Assembly: GCA_029204225.1 (NCBI GenBank) | Contig: CM055104.1 | Coordinates: 48,122,451 to 48,186,450, forward strand | DNA from: Diphasiastrum complanatum | Taxonomy: Eukaryota > Streptophyta > Lycopodiopsida > Lycopodiales > Lycopodiaceae | DNA: 64,000 bases | Reading direction: 5' to 3' | Shown: piece by piece, positions 34,017 through 46,099 of the stretch | Layout of the letters: every line of letters begins with the position of its first letter | How positions within the stretch are numbered: position 1 is the stretch's first letter | Translations under genes and position numbers: made by a program | The notes under the pieces: generated by a model | Databases searched by the model: none | What the model was told of the DNA's origin: nothing | What the model saw: the letters and a program-made list of their open reading frames with translations, nothing else

Positions 34017-35618
34017 TGCTATCAGAGCCAAGTACAAGAGGTTTTGTTGAAATTGATAGAGTTAATCCAAATCAAAGCCAAAGTTAGCAGTTTTTTGGAA
34101 ACTAGTCAAATTTTGTGTAGCGAGTTGGATTTGATAGCTATCCTCAAAATTTTTGGTCCAGATCTTGTTGTGGGCTGTAGGAACCATTTTCACACCTGTG
34201 AGGCCGTACAGCTCCGGTTTTGGCTGAGAAATTTCAAAAATTTGTAGAATTTGACTCACATACCCAATTTGAGTGATTTTTGGTGCAAAATCAAGCATTT
34301 TCTATAGTTAATCTAATCCTTTGATTAGTTCTTGGATTAGATCAGCCAAAAAATTAAAATTGAAGCTTGAAATAGGTGCATTAATTGATCTTCTCTGATT
34401 TTTTGAGTGTATGTTGAAGTTAAGAGAGATTTTGCTAAAAAACATAGATTAAGGAGTGATATGCAAGGTGAGAGGATGAAATCCATTGTACCATCACTCT
34501 AGATTTGTTCAAGAGTGATAGGGTCAAGTTTATAAGCATCAATTTGTTAGAAAACATCCTTGGATCTGTCCTCCAAGTGAAACCTTTGAGAATTTCTAGT
34601 GCATATAGAGCATCTATGCAAATCTTTTGTAGAATTTGACATAGATTGGCTTAAATTGAGAGTTCTAGAAAAGAGATTGAGATCCAAGTCACATTGTTCA
34701 ACCCTACTCAATTTGTTTGAGTGATTGTAAGGTTTGAAAATAGTCATTAAGGTGTCTTTGGCAAATGTGTAGAGAGAGATCCAATTTTCTAAGAGTTCCT
34801 TCCTTTGTAGAGGGCAAGATCTAGAAGCTCATTATGTGTTGTTATAGGTGAAGAATTTGTCTTCTCCTAGGTGATCAAATATTTCTAAGTGGCATTAGAT
34901 CTTTGAAGAACAATATCTTAGTGAGAAAAATCACAACTTTTGATTTTGAATTTCATTCCAAGTCTTAAAAAGTAGAGTAATTGGTGGAATCCAATAGGAG
35001 TGATTGAATTCAATTTGTTGAGCAAAAATTGACATAGTATGTATAAAACTCAAATTAGTTCTATTCAACTTTCTTTGTGAGAGTGTGAGGGTCAATTTGA
35101 GATCCCATTGGATGTCTAGAATGAGGAGGAGTCCATATTTGAGTATTCATGCATGGTTGAGATCTTTGTGAATCTCTAGTTGTCTAACTTTTTAAGCTTT
35201 GTGAAAAATTGGTGGTATAGTTTGTTGTCAAATCAAATCAAATTCATTCTAAATCTCAAGTGTGAGATTATTTGGGTCAAGAGTGAGTCCAAAAGAAGTG
35301 ATTAAGTTTGATTTTCATGTATTTGAGACAAAACCCATCTTTTGTTCAAGAATCTCAAGTGTTGAGAGAAGTAGTCAAGTGAAAAGGAAAATCTAGGTGT
35401 CAAATCTTTTTCATATCCATTTCAACTTTCAAAAGAAAGAGTCATTGGTATTTGATGAGTTCAATATGAGATTGGATTTGATTTCTTTACTGATTTGACT
35501 CAAAGATTGTGTGCTTTTGTCTTAGTGATCAAAGCAAAGTTTCCAAGTGACTAGTCATTAGTGTGAAGATTGATTCTTAGGTTTGTGAGCTAGATCTTTT
35601 GTAGATCATTCTAGATTA
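34017..35618 (+). other. Family B leader, non-coding
   Basis: About 1.6 kb between the primer-binding site and the gag remnant, collinear with 7480-9076 on the minus strand. The first 500 bp also match copy 3 after 46906. No ORF in it is conserved between copies, so it is best read as untranslated leader or deletion debris. Confidence 0.65.
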
Positions 35619-36293
35619 TTGAAGATGTTCAAATCTAGTCTCTTGAAAGTCACAAATTACATTTGTAGAATCATATCACAAGTTTTTATTCACATGGCAT
35701 CAATAGGTGGCATCCTATTGAAGGAAAGAAAGGATCTTGAGTGCAACCTTTGTGGCAAGGGAGGATATTTTTTCTCAAGATGCTACAAAAAGAAGACCAA
35801 TCCATCCAAGGAGAACCAAAGCAAGGGGGCCAAGGTGAAGGATGGAGCTTCAAGTTCAAAATGCAAATACAAGAAGGACAAGTCCAAGGAAAGGTGTTTC
35901 CTTTGTGGAAAGGTGAATGAGGCTTGGAGTCTCACAAGGACTTGCAAGATTTGTCTTCAAGAGTCCATCACAACACATGTCAAATCTTTTAAAATTTTTC
36001 ATTTGGAAGTGCATTGTTTGGTTCAAGATGCAAAGATAGATGTCACTTTCATGAAAGTAACTTGGATTTATTTTATGTCCTTGGAATGTATTTTGCTTGG
36101 AACTTTAGATAAGTTCAAACTTATTGTTATGATCCAAGAGAAATCAATCAAGAATAAGGAGCATCAATCACAAAATGAAAATAGTTTCATTTATGCTCTC
36201 ATGTCAACTTATGAAGATCTATTTTGCTTTGAAGGGATTTTTGTATCTCAAAGGTGGCTTAAGGCAATGCCAGTTGAGTGTGATGCCTTATAA
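35619..36293 (+). pseudogene. Fused gag zinc-knuckle and reverse-transcriptase start remnant (family B copy 2)
   Basis: A 224-codon frame begins near MASIGGILLKERKD, equivalent to the gag start of copy 3, and passes directly to CNLCGKGGYFFSRC. The knuckle has Tyr where His is expected. A Lys-rich stretch and CFLCGKVNEAW follow. The frame then reads FIYALMSTYEDLFCFE and SQRWLKAMPVECDAL, the beginning of the Copia reverse-transcriptase domain. The gag body, protease and integrase are gone. It aligns at high identity with the minus-strand remnants at 7478-6171. Confidence 0.75.
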
Positions 36294-36439
36294 GTTAGCA
36301 AAATATGTTTTCCTTGTAAGCCTACATTAGTTATGAAGTCAAGGAAATGGAAATATCTTCATAATGTAGGATCTTTTGGTTTCAATAAGATCATGAATGA
36401 TGTGTTCATTCATAAAGATGAAAATTGTAAGTTTTCAAT

Positions 36440-37571
36440 GGGAACCAAGATGTCTTGAAGTAAAGGTCCATGTACATAGGCTCATCAATTTAGATTTTAC
36501 ATTATACTTCCACGTCCACAAGGCGCATGTACCAATGATTCTTGATGAAACAAATGGTTTTAGTGTTCCTTTGTAAAAACAAAAGTGGTGTACCATCAAT
36601 CCTTGCTAAGAAATATGCTTTTACATGATCCTTTGAGAAACCTAGTGTACACAAGAAGTAAAATAAAGACCTAATGTACTATCACTTAAACACATGTATT
36701 TACATTAATTTTTTAAAAGGCCCCTCTATTAACAATTCTTGTTTGTACACAATGTTTTACATGATGCCTTAAACAAGGCTCCACCATCACTTCTTCAAGC
36801 ATAAATTATAGGAGTCTCTGATTTGTTAAATAAATGTGTTTATTTTGATTTTTGCGAGATAGATTTTTTTTTTTGCTCTAAAGAAAACTATTCGATAGCT
36901 AAAAAGGAAGCCCAAATATTGAAACTCGTTATATTTATCTAGTTAACATCAAGTTAGATATTGTCAATTTTAGAGAAATCCTATTAGGCGATGGGATTTT
37001 TCTAAAATTGGGAGACTCGAAGGGAGGCCTTTGAATGGTGGGAGCCCAAAGTATGTGCCCTCTCCTACTTGATTCCATTGGTGAGTGTTTTTTTTGTATG
37101 ATTATTTTGTTCTATAAAGTTTTTATGAAGATACGCCTTCCAAAAAATAGTCATGTCGAGAGCCAATGGTTGACAAACTGACCGATCGATCGGATGCGAA
37201 TACCATCTTACCTTCCACCCCATTGGAACTCATTGAATGTGGGCATGAAAGTTGTATGTGTGTATCACAAGTTAACCACATAAAAGGAAGAGAATAAATG
37301 AAACAGGATCCAAGCTTTTGGTATAAATATTATTTTTGGTGTTATGATAAATATGCGCGGTCGCCCGTGTGTTACACTTGATGCATGAATGTACGATGCC
37401 ACAATCTTCACGCCAACAACGAGCCTTTAACAGCGTTGTTGCGTCCAACACAATTGTTGGCTGAGTCTTGCTGGAAGCGTTTTGTGTCGATCGGGGAAAG
37501 GTGGAAGAAACGAAACCAACCCAGCCCATCCTCTCTCATTTATAAGCAAATGCATCATCTGTTGAAACAAA
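36440..37571. other. Unassigned spacer upstream of the Ca2+-ATPase region
   Basis: AT-rich sequence. A short minus-strand segment near 36460-36620 reads DGTPLLFLQRNTKTICF before stops, but I cannot assign it. A CCGATCGATCGG palindrome lies near 37181-37192. Confidence 0.35.
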
Positions 37572-37945
37572 ACTGCATCATCTGCTGAAACAAACGGTCT
37601 TCGGATCTGCAAAAAATATGTAAGCTGCTCAAAACTGCATCATCTGCTGAAACAAATGGTCTTCGGATCTGCAAAAAGTACGTTAAACTGCTCAAAATTG
37701 CATCATGTGCTGAAACAAACGTTCTTCGGATCTGCAAAAAATATGTAAGCTGCTCAAAACTGCATCATCTGCTGAAACAAATGGTCTTCGGATCTTCAAA
37801 AAGTACGTTAAACTGCTCAAAATTGCATCATCTGCTGAAACAAACGTTCTTCGGATCTGCAAAAAGTACGTTAAGCTGCTCAAAATTGCATCCTCAGCTG
37901 AAGCAAACGGTCTTCGGATCTGCAAAAAATAAGTTAAGTTGCTCA
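37572..37945. repeat. 62-63 bp minisatellite, six units
   Basis: Units start at about 37575, 37637, 37700, 37762, 37825 and 37888. The core is GCATCATCTGCTGAAACAAA, then GGTCTTCGGATCTGCAAAAA and a variable GTACGTTAA or ATATGTAAG with GCTGCTCAAAA. Two unit types alternate, differing in the last third. The array ends 1.27 kb before the Ca2+-ATPase start codon. Frames on the minus strand read through it only because the unit is nearly a multiple of three. Confidence 0.92.
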
Positions 37946-38000
37946 TCTAGACAATGTTGCATTTGTTTCATGAAACGAAAGTAACATTCGATAATCTACG

Positions 38001-38032
<32 letters not shown>

Positions 38033-39218
38033 AATGAAATGTGTAATAGAAGAAAGATGAAAGAGAGGAGAGCACGCAAGAATTTGTAAAAAGGTCAGAA
38101 AGGATAAGAAATGACATATTCCATGAAGGAAAATTTAAGAAATATTATGGTGATACGATGAAGCTCTTTTCCGGTAATAATACGATGGAATTGCAGAAGA
38201 GCTCTTTGCCGTTCATTTGCAGTTATGTTCCCCATTGGTGAAGGCGAATTAACATCGTGTCGGTCACCGTTCACAGGCTTTATTAGGCCTTCCTCCTGGA
38301 CACGCAGATGGAAAAAGTGACACTATCCACGAGGATCCGTGCTTATGTACAGTTCATTCTTGTTTCGTGATCATAGTAACGTGTTCTTGTCTTCTACATT
38401 AGTGTTTGAAACTAAGGCAATCCCAGTTTACGTTTTTTCTTGCTCTGGCTTTAGTTTTGATCTTCTTTAAGCATTCAGTTCTGTGTGTTTGGATCCCTAA
38501 TTGTCATTGCTAACAGCCATACTGTTCTTTGAATCTTCTTTTGAGTTTTCAAGTGTTGGCAATTTTGGTGTCTCACTTTCTCCTGGCTTATTTATTAATT
38601 TTTGAAAGGCAGCTTCACTAGTCTTCCACATCATGCTTCTCTCGTATTCTTGAAGCATGAAATTACTAGCTGGACCTCCCGATCTTACGTATATTAATCA
38701 CACTACCTCCCAGTAAGCCTTGAATGAAGCACACACCCTTTCGTCAATTCTTAAAGCCGCTTCTGCAAAATTTTCGTTACTTTTCGTCTCTATTTTTCCA
38801 TAAGGTTTGCCTTTTTCGGACTTATAAAACTGTTTATTGAAACCTTGGAGGCGTGACGGTCAAGAGTAGCTTATCAAAGTCTACCTGCTTATCAAAACAA
38901 ATTGCTTTCAACTAAGCAATGTGCCAGGTTTATGTTTGCTTTGCAATATCACAGATATCTTCACGTGAGGTGTTAAGATCTGAAAGAGTCTTGATTGCTT
39001 CTGTCTCCCATGATATCACACCTTTCTTCAGGTATACGTGAGAATATTGAAGAGTCTTGGTTTCTTGCTTCTCTCTTCCTAATGACCATTTATAATGTGG
39101 ATCCTTGACGATTTGTAACGAAATTTTTTAGGTGTTTGTTAATCCAAGTCTTTATTTGACATCAGCTTGCACATATTTTAAATCTAGACAGAACAAAGAA
39201 CAATTGTGGAATCTTAAG
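37946..39218 (+). promoter_or_regulatory. Upstream region and probable 5' leader of the Ca2+-ATPase gene
   Basis: This stretch has no ORF of note. It includes a GA run at about 38001-38022 and pyrimidine-rich, intron-like text. A TTTTTTAG just before 39131 could be the acceptor of a 5' UTR intron; this is inference. I cannot place a TATA box with confidence. Confidence 0.4.
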
Positions 39219-42200
39219 ATGAGTTTCAAGTTGGTGCTGCCTAGAAAGTCAAGTGCGAAGGAAGGAGGAGCAGACGAATTCTATGAATGCATCGACGTGT
39301 TTGAGATACCTGTGAAAAACCCTTCTTTAGATCAGCTAAGGAGATGGCGGAAAGCGACGTTGGCTTTGAATGCTGCCAGACGTTTCAGATACACTTTGGA
39401 TTTGAAACGAGCCAGGGATGAGGAGTGGGATGGAGAGGTTGGGAAATCTAGAACTAGACCGCGTTCTGTCCCAACACCGCAGAACGAAACCGAACCGCCT
39501 CCTGAAGGCTTTGGAATAAATCTTCAAGAATTAACATCGCTCCATCAAGACTGGGATACTGATCTACTTAAACAGCGCGGTGGAGTCGAAGGGATAGCAA
39601 AGCGTCTATCCGTCGATCTTGAAAAAGGCATCAAAGACGATCCTGAAGAGCTTGAAAGAAGAAAGAACGCATTCGGATCTAACACTTATCCTAAGAAACC
39701 TAATAAGAATTTCTTTGTCTTTCTCTGGGAATCCAGCCAGGACACAACGCTTATTATATTGATGGTAGCTGCAACCCTTTCTTTAATCATGGGGATGATA
39801 ACCAATGGCCCTAAAAATGGGTGGTACGATGGAGCCAGCATAGCTTTCGCTGTGATCCTGGTGATCCTTGTCACCGCTATCACCGACTACAGACAATCCT
39901 TAGAGTTTCAAAGCCTCAGCGATGCAAACAGCAACATACAAGTGCAGGTCTTTAGAGGAGGAAGAACGCAAAAAGTATCAATCTATACTGTAGTTGTTGG
40001 AGATCTGGCGGTGCTCAACATTGGCGATCAGGTACCAGCAGACGGAATCTTGGTAACAGGCCATTCCCTTTCCGTAGATGAATCAAGCATGACAGGGGAG
40101 AGCGATCCTGTGCGCATAGACTCTAAGCGTCCATTTTTGTTGGGGGGCTGTAAAGTGGATGACGGCTATGGTGTGATGCTTGTCACTGGTGTGGGCATAA
40201 ACACAGAATGGGGGAAGATAATGGCCACATTGAGCCAAGACCTTGCGGAAGAGACTCCTCTGCAGGTTCGCTTGAATGGAGTTGCTACGTTCATCGGGAA
40301 GACTGGCCTGACAGTTGCAGCCATTGTGTTTTTAATGCTGTTCATCCGATATTTTAAGCAGGATTATAAAAAGACTGATAAGCCCTTAAGTGTGGTGAAG
40401 CAGCTCGTGGGCATTTTCTCGATAGCAGTCACCATCGTAGTGGTGGCTGTTCCAGAAGGTCTTCCTCTTGCAGTCACTCTCACTTTGGCCTATTCAATGA
40501 GGAAAATGATGGCAGATCAGTGTCTGATACGCCATTTACCTGCCTGTGAGACCATGGGATCAGCTACAACAATTTGCACAGACAAGACAGGTACACTAAC
40601 CATGAATCAAATGACTGTAGTGAAGGCGTTTGTTGCAGGGGATTTGAGGGAGGGAGATGACGTCTCCTCTCTTCACGACATTGTCAAAAACTTAATACTA
40701 CACGGGATAGCGCACAACAGCAGTGGAACTGTGTTCAAGTCTAAAGAAGGGGCATGGGAGGTCTCTGGAAGTCCAACCGAGAAAGCAATCCTCTGGTGGG
40801 GGGTGAAGATTGGAATGGACTACGAGTCATTGAAACCCAAGGCTACTGTTCTGCACGTTGAAGCATTCAATTCAATAAAAAAGAGAGCTGGAGTTGTTGT
40901 CAAACTAGAAAATGGAGAGGCCTACGTTCACTGGAAGGGAGCTGCGGAAATTATCTTAAGACTGTGTGATAGGTGGGTTAATGTGGATGGAACGGAGAGC
41001 TTATTGACTAAAGAAAAGGTTGAGGAACTCGAGGCTGTCATAGCAGGAATGGCAGCAGCTAGTTTAAGGTGTGTGGCACTAGCCTACACAAAAATAGATC
41101 CCGCAGCGGTGCCTCAAAGCGAGGAAGAAACGGCCAACTGGAAAATGCCCGAGACAGGCCTGGTTCTTACTTCCATACTGGGCATCAAAGATCCTTGCAG
41201 ACCTGGTGTGCGTGAAGCTGTTGCATTGTGCCAGGTTGCTGGTATAAAGGTGCGCATGGTGACTGGTGATAATCTGCTCACCGCTAAAGCAATTGCGCAG
41301 GAGTGCGGGATTCTTACACCCGACGGCGTTGTTGTTGAAGGCAAAACGTTTAGAGACCTTACAGATCAGGAAAGGCTCTTGTTTGTGCAGAATTTAGAAG
41401 TGATGGCCAGATCATCGCCAACCGATAAGCTGCTGCTTGTGAAAACTCTGAAAGAACTAGGTCACGTAGTAGCAGTGACAGGTGATGGAACAAACGATGC
41501 TCCGGCTTTGCACGAGGCAGATGTTGGGCTTGCAATGGGGATTGCAGGAACAGAGGTAGCCAAGGAAAGTGCAGATGTAATTATTTTGGATGATGATTTC
41601 ACTTCTGTTGTTAAGCTAGTGCGATGGGGAAGAGGAGTTTATGCCAATATCCAGAAATTCATCCAATTCCAGCTGACCGTGAATGTAGTTGCACTTTCTG
41701 TAAATTTTGTTGCAGCTTGCAGATCTGAAGATGTTCCCCTCAATGCTGTACAGCTACTTTGGGTGAACCTCATTATGGATACACTGGGTGCTTTGGCGCT
41801 TGCTACAGAGCCACCTACAGACGAGTTGATGAAAAGAACTCCTGTTGGACGCCATGAACCTTTGATTTCAAATGTCATGTGGAGAAACATCTTTGGGCAG
41901 GCTGTGTATCAGATTATTGTTTCACTCATTCTCTACTTCAGGGGTCCACATGTACTGAGATTGAAAGGGGATCGAGCTACAATAGACGCTCTCAACAACA
42001 CGATCATCTTCAATTCTTTTGTTTTCTGTCAACTCTTCAATGAAATTAATTCCAGAAAACCTGAGAAGCTAAATGTCTTGAAAGGAATTTTTAGAAATAG
42101 GTTGTTTTGTGGAGTCCTGATTGTGACAACAGTCCTTCAAGTGCTCATAGTGGAGTTTTTGAAAAACTTTTTTAAAACCACGAAGCTTCCATGGCAATAT

Positions 42201-42425
42201 TGGCTGGTGTGCCTTGGCATAGGTTTTGTATGTCTGATCGTTGGCTTGCTCGTTAAACTCATCCCTGTCCCACAAAAGCCTGTTTTTGGGATGAAATTAA
42301 GGAAACAGTGCTGCGGACTTCTACGCTATTTGAAGAGTCATTGCCACTCGAGGCTTCATAAATCGATGTCTGAGGAATCTCCAGCTCGAACTAACTCTAC
42401 AACTCACCACGTGGCGGCTGTTTGA
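39219..42425 (+). CDS. Autoinhibited type IIB Ca2+-ATPase (ACA family), complete, intronless
   Basis: This P-type pump exports Ca2+ from the cytosol using ATP and is normally held off by an N-terminal calmodulin-binding domain. The 1068 residues fit the plasma-membrane ACA8/9/10/12/13 size class. Basic-hydrophobic RRWRKATLALNAARRFRY (residues 41-58) is the likely calmodulin site. Further landmarks are the actuator TGES at 292-295, PEGLP at 412-416 in membrane helix 4, the phosphorylated Asp455 in DKTGTLT, KGAAE at 573 for nucleotide binding, and TGDGTNDAP at 754-762. Several hydrophobic helices follow, and the tail is basic and Cys/Ser-rich. I chose ATG 39219, since the open frame extends 29 codons upstream without an ATG. 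The coding region has no intron, as in the ACA12/13 group. A paralogue lies at 62483-64000 facing it. No lesion is seen; it is likely functional. Confidence 0.96.
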   Translation: MSFKLVLPRKSSAKEGGADEFYECIDVFEIPVKNPSLDQLRRWRKATLALNAARRFRYTLDLKRARDEEWDGEVGKSRTRPRSVPTPQNETEPPPEGFGINLQELTSLHQDWDTDLLKQRGGVEGIAKRLSVDLEKGIKDDPEELERRKNAFGSNTYPKKPNKNFFVFLWESSQDTTLIILMVAATLSLIMGMITNGPKNGWYDGASIAFAVILVILVTAITDYRQSLEFQSLSDANSNIQVQVFRGGRTQKVSIYTVVVGDLAVLNIGDQVPADGILVTGHSLSVDESSMTGESDPVRIDSKRPFLLGGCKVDDGYGVMLVTGVGINTEWGKIMATLSQDLAEETPLQVRLNGVATFIGKTGLTVAAIVFLMLFIRYFKQDYKKTDKPLSVVKQLVGIFSIAVTIVVVAVPEGLPLAVTLTLAYSMRKMMADQCLIRHLPACETMGSATTICTDKTGTLTMNQMTVVKAFVAGDLREGDDVSSLHDIVKNLILHGIAHNSSGTVFKSKEGAWEVSGSPTEKAILWWGVKIGMDYESLKPKATVLHVEAFNSIKKRAGVVVKLENGEAYVHWKGAAEIILRLCDRWVNVDGTESLLTKEKVEELEAVIAGMAAASLRCVALAYTKIDPAAVPQSEEETANWKMPETGLVLTSILGIKDPCRPGVREAVALCQVAGIKVRMVTGDNLLTAKAIAQECGILTPDGVVVEGKTFRDLTDQERLLFVQNLEVMARSSPTDKLLLVKTLKELGHVVAVTGDGTNDAPALHEADVGLAMGIAGTEVAKESADVIILDDDFTSVVKLVRWGRGVYANIQKFIQFQLTVNVVALSVNFVAACRSEDVPLNAVQLLWVNLIMDTLGALALATEPPTDELMKRTPVGRHEPLISNVMWRNIFGQAVYQIIVSLILYFRGPHVLRLKGDRATIDALNNTIIFNSFVFCQLFNEINSRKPEKLNVLKGIFRNRLFCGVLIVTTVLQVLIVEFLKNFFKTTKLPWQYWLVCLGIGFVCLIVGLLVKLIPVPQKPVFGMKLRKQCCGLLRYLKSHCHSRLHKSMSEESPARTNSTTHHVAAV

Positions 42426-42612
42426 AAGTTTCTGAAGAAGTTGTTGGTATGCTCAAAGGCATATATTTTACTTCATAATTTATTGTAAGTTCTGTGAAGT
42501 ATTCTTCCAATTCTATCAGGAGAACTACTGAAATGTCATTCCATGTACTCGCAAAAACCCTTCAATATAAAAGCAGGAGTCCAATAGGTTTCAGCAGTGG
42601 CACCGTGCTCCA

Positions 42613-42946
42613 CTACCTAGTTAAAAGTATGCTACAACTGAAGGCTTGAAGCTCATCAGTTGCCAACCTTCAACTTATAAGAGGGTTAACGGCATTGAGA
42701 CTGGATGGGTAGTTGGGTAAGAGAAATTCCTGCCACTCGGGTGTAGGCTAAAACCCACCTGCTGCACTCTTTGATGTGTTTGGAGCCTTCTGATCTCCTA
42801 CCTAGTTAAAAGTATGCTACAACTGAAGGCTTGAAGCTCATCAGTTGCCAACCTTCAACTTATAAGAGGGTTAACGGCATTGAGACTAGATCAGTAGTTG
42901 GGTAAGAGAAATTCCTGCCACTCGGGTATAGGCTAAAACCCACCTG
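42613..42946. repeat. 149-bp direct repeat downstream of the Ca2+-ATPase
   Basis: Copies at 42613-42761 and 42798-42946, separated by 36 bp, start with CTACCTAGTTAAAAG and end with AAACCCACCTG, with about five mismatches. They lie about 190 bp after the stop codon, probably a local tandem duplication. Confidence 0.93.
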
Positions 42947-45850
42947 ACGTGTTTGGCTCAGGTTACATTTGAGATAAATAACATCCTATACTTGTGCATA
43001 CAAAATGCTAGAACATTAAAAGTATGATATGCTTGGTTTCAATAAACAAATCCTATAGCGTAGAGCTGCGTCAGTGTGTTTAAAGTAGTGTGCTCTAAGG
43101 ATACATTTAGCCTAGCATTTTACATTTATGCAACGTAATATCAGTTTTAACTTCTCAACGAAAGAAATAATTATGGTTCCCACACTAGAATTTGTGGGGC
43201 AAAAGAATTAATTGCAAATTTGTATATACATACAACTTACAAAAATCGGAAGATTCACATAAATCTTTTTTTATTTTTTTTATATGCATCTTTTTCTCGG
43301 AACGTGCATGTAAAAGAAAGTACAACCTAGAGGTATCGTCCTTGGGTGCATGCCCTTCCTTGGCAGAATGCCCTTGGAGGGAGACATTCCCCCAAAAAAA
43401 GAAAAAAAAAAGAAAAAGAAATGCTAGATCATTGAAATTGTGATATGCTTGGTTTCAAGAAACATATAGTACAAGGTAAAGTCCCATATAGGTGCTTTAT
43501 GCCTCCTACTAGCCTGCCCAAGAGAAGGGCTTAAAGCCCTTGACTTGGACTTTATAGGGCGTACTGGGTAAACCACCGTAAGGATAGGTTGCCTGCCTTT
43601 GAATTTATGGATGTATTACCCTAGGATGCCTGGGCATTTTTGGTTGGGAATGGCTTTACTATATCAGGCCTTTGAGGCTTAGGCTTGAAATTTTACCCAA
43701 AGCAAAGACAAATTGCCCACCTGGGCTTTTATGGTTGCAATGATGTGTCTGCCAAGGCTTATGCCTAGCCCATAAAAGCATGATGCCTCACAAAAATTGA
43801 AAAGTCCTCTGTCTCTCTCCCTCTCTATATACAAAATACCATTAGATCTATGTTGAAAAGAACCAAAGATAACAAATAACCATAAGTTACCAAAAGCTCA
43901 TATAAAAAAGAAGAGCAAAGGGAGTGGAATTCCATTATGGAGGATGTGAAGTACATGAATTCATTTGATGAGGCACATGAGACCTAGCGAGGTCAAGTCT
44001 CAAGTCTCATATTCACAAAGAGAAAAATGAGTTGGAGCTCCAAATGTTCTGAGCTGCAAATGAGCCAAAAGATTTCCAAAATGATGTCCAATGTGTAGTT
44101 ATAAACAAGGTGTAGTGCATTCTCACTGTCAAATTTCTCCGTTGACATGGCTTCAAACCACTCCTTTGATTAAAGTGCATCTTGGACATCTCTTGGCAGT
44201 TCATGGGAGATGAATTTTCAACAAATATAGTCAATCCTTCTAAATTCTAGAAAAAAAAGGAGTATATGAGGCACAAATGCAAGAAAAGTGCCATATCGCC
44301 CCCTATGATAAAAGCAACTATAGATTGTTAGGAAAAATTTCAAACTGGAATTTGGTTTTCCAAAGACTGATTTTACACCAACATTTGATGAAATTAGAGT
44401 TATTTTTTTAAGTTTTTATTGTTTTTAGTATGTATGTTAAATAGAAATAATCCATTTATAGTAATACCATAAGTGACTCTGATGGACAGTAGTTTCGATA
44501 GTTTTCAATTAGTTTTATGCAAAAGGCAATTTTTGCCATATTGTACTGAGAAAATGTATCTCATTATATTATGTTAATAATATATGTCCATGTATCTTTT
44601 AGGCTCTGCCTTAACTTTCAAGGAATTGTCCGAAGACTAAGGGTCACAAAAGTTGAGAAAGTCAAGTCAGTTCAAGACAAAGAGCAAATTAGCGATAATT
44701 TGACAATTTAATCAATGACAGTACGATGCATGCGCAATACCCTTTTGAAGGATCATGACCTTATTTTAAAGGTTAGGAGAATACCGTAAAGTATGATTTA
44801 GTTGGCAAGTTTAAAATTGTTCGAACAATAACTAATAGTAATTACTGAAAGATTAGAGAAGGCAATTTTGAGTTCAAACTACAACCAAGGACTCAGTAAC
44901 ATTGCTTCCCAATTGATGGAGTTCTTGGAAAAAAACCAAAGAATCCAGGTCGATCAATTGTTGATTGAGTCAACGCTATGTTTCAAGATTTGAAAAGGAG
45001 AATGAACGTGTCAACAAATTTTATTCATGTTTTCTTCTAGAGGAAGATTATGATCTATGTGCATCTTTTAAAGGCTCTTTCTGACTATAGTTGGAATCAC
45101 AAATCAGTGCATTTTGCCTCTAAGGCAACTCAAGGACAATAACCCCCAAATGATTGCATTAAAGATTTGGATCAACAAGAGAACATTCCTATGAGTCGTT
45201 CACTTTCCTTAGGAAAAGCTAATTGTTGAGGTCGGAATGATGGGAAAGGCCAAATTGTAGCATATCAATCAAATCTCATAATTAGTGGGAGAGGCCAAAA
45301 CCATATCGATGTAATTCTTTTTCAAAATGAAACAATGTCATTCAAGAATTGTGATAATGAAAGTCAATTGTGAAAGTGGTACATTTCAAATGGTCGTTGG
45401 AGGAGTTTGCCTTATGTAGCTCAGATCTTAGCGATTCAAAAAGGTAAGTTGATCCTCACAATGCATAGAATTCATTCGAACTGAGTAATATTGCTTTCTA
45501 AAAAGTTTTATCATGGATTTCTCAGTTTGAATGAATTAAATTGTCTGATGAATACATTTAGGAATTACCTTTCTATGAAACTAGTTTAATTTTCCAGGTA
45601 ATTGGATCAACTTTGATTGCTTGTTCATGATTTTCAAAAGTGATTTTGTCCATTTTCTAGTGATGAATCACTTGATAAATTCATAACCAAGGACAACCCA
45701 ACAAAATTTGATCAACTGATGGTGCATCAAGTAAATCCAGTACCATAAAGGTAATGGCAAATCGAATACTTGCAATTTTTTACCGGTATGTCTTCTATTA
45801 CATCTTTTGGTTAAACACTTGACTGATTTTCCAACTTTATTGCAAAGCTT
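42947..45850. other. Unassigned spacer with a tiny Copia relic
   Basis: Mostly AT-rich text without convincing genes. At about 44143-44166, TGACATGGCTTCAAACCACTCC matches the minus-strand SKEWFEAMS block of Copia reverse transcriptase at 16366-16390, an isolated relic. Decayed gag-like codons may exist near 44990-45080 but are not secure. Confidence 0.45.
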
Positions 45851-46099
45851 ACACTCCTAGATTTTCTCTCTCTATCAGGGTTCAGGGTTTATTTGTACAT
45901 TTTACATTCAGTATGATTTAGTGTGATAAAGTGATATTGTGTGTTTTTCTTCGGCCTCCTTACTTGGTGATTGCTTATGGTGAATGCTTGATGTTGTATA
46001 TCTTCTTATTTGACATGGTATCAGAGCTACCATAGTCCTGCATGCCTGATCAATGGATACAGCTTGTCACATGCTCCGCAATGAAGTGAGAAAGTCCTT
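45851..46099 (+). repeat. Family C copy 3: partial LTR, primer-binding site and start of leader
   Basis: From ACTCCTAGATTTTCTCTC the text matches the last 165 bp of the family C LTR, ending TTTGACA at 46015. TGGTATCAGAGCT follows, then leader shared with copy 2 (ATGGATACAGCTTGTCAC). It is cut at 46099 by the family B LTR, so family B copy 3 inserted into this element. Confidence 0.85.

Larger units (their letters stand above)
33184..36439 (+). mobile_element. Copia-derived LTR element, family B copy 2, internally deleted, no 3' LTR
   Basis: An 833-bp LTR, a primer-binding site (TGCTATCAGAGCC, one change from consensus), a leader of about 1.6 kb, and a gag that jumps from MASIGG to the zinc knuckle. 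A reverse-transcriptase start block follows, and similarity to copy 1 (6660-9907 minus strand) ends at 36439. The same internal deletions in both copies indicate a shared deleted ancestor. Confidence 0.86.

Noticed and set aside
37555-37946. Minus-strand ORFs with repeated FLQIRRPFVSADDAVLSSL-like text, and the array as a possible CRISPR
   Set aside because: The ORFs are by-products of a 62-63 bp minisatellite. The units are contiguous with no unique spacers and the context is plant nuclear DNA.
39132-39218. Start of the Ca2+-ATPase at GTG 39132
   Set aside because: GTG is not a normal plant initiator. The first in-frame ATG (39219) gives the usual MSFKLVL-type N-terminus and family length.
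43192-43443. Plus-strand ORF with Lys-rich end
   Set aside because: Its tail is an A-rich tract and the rest is low-complexity Phe/Ile codons; there is no coding evidence.
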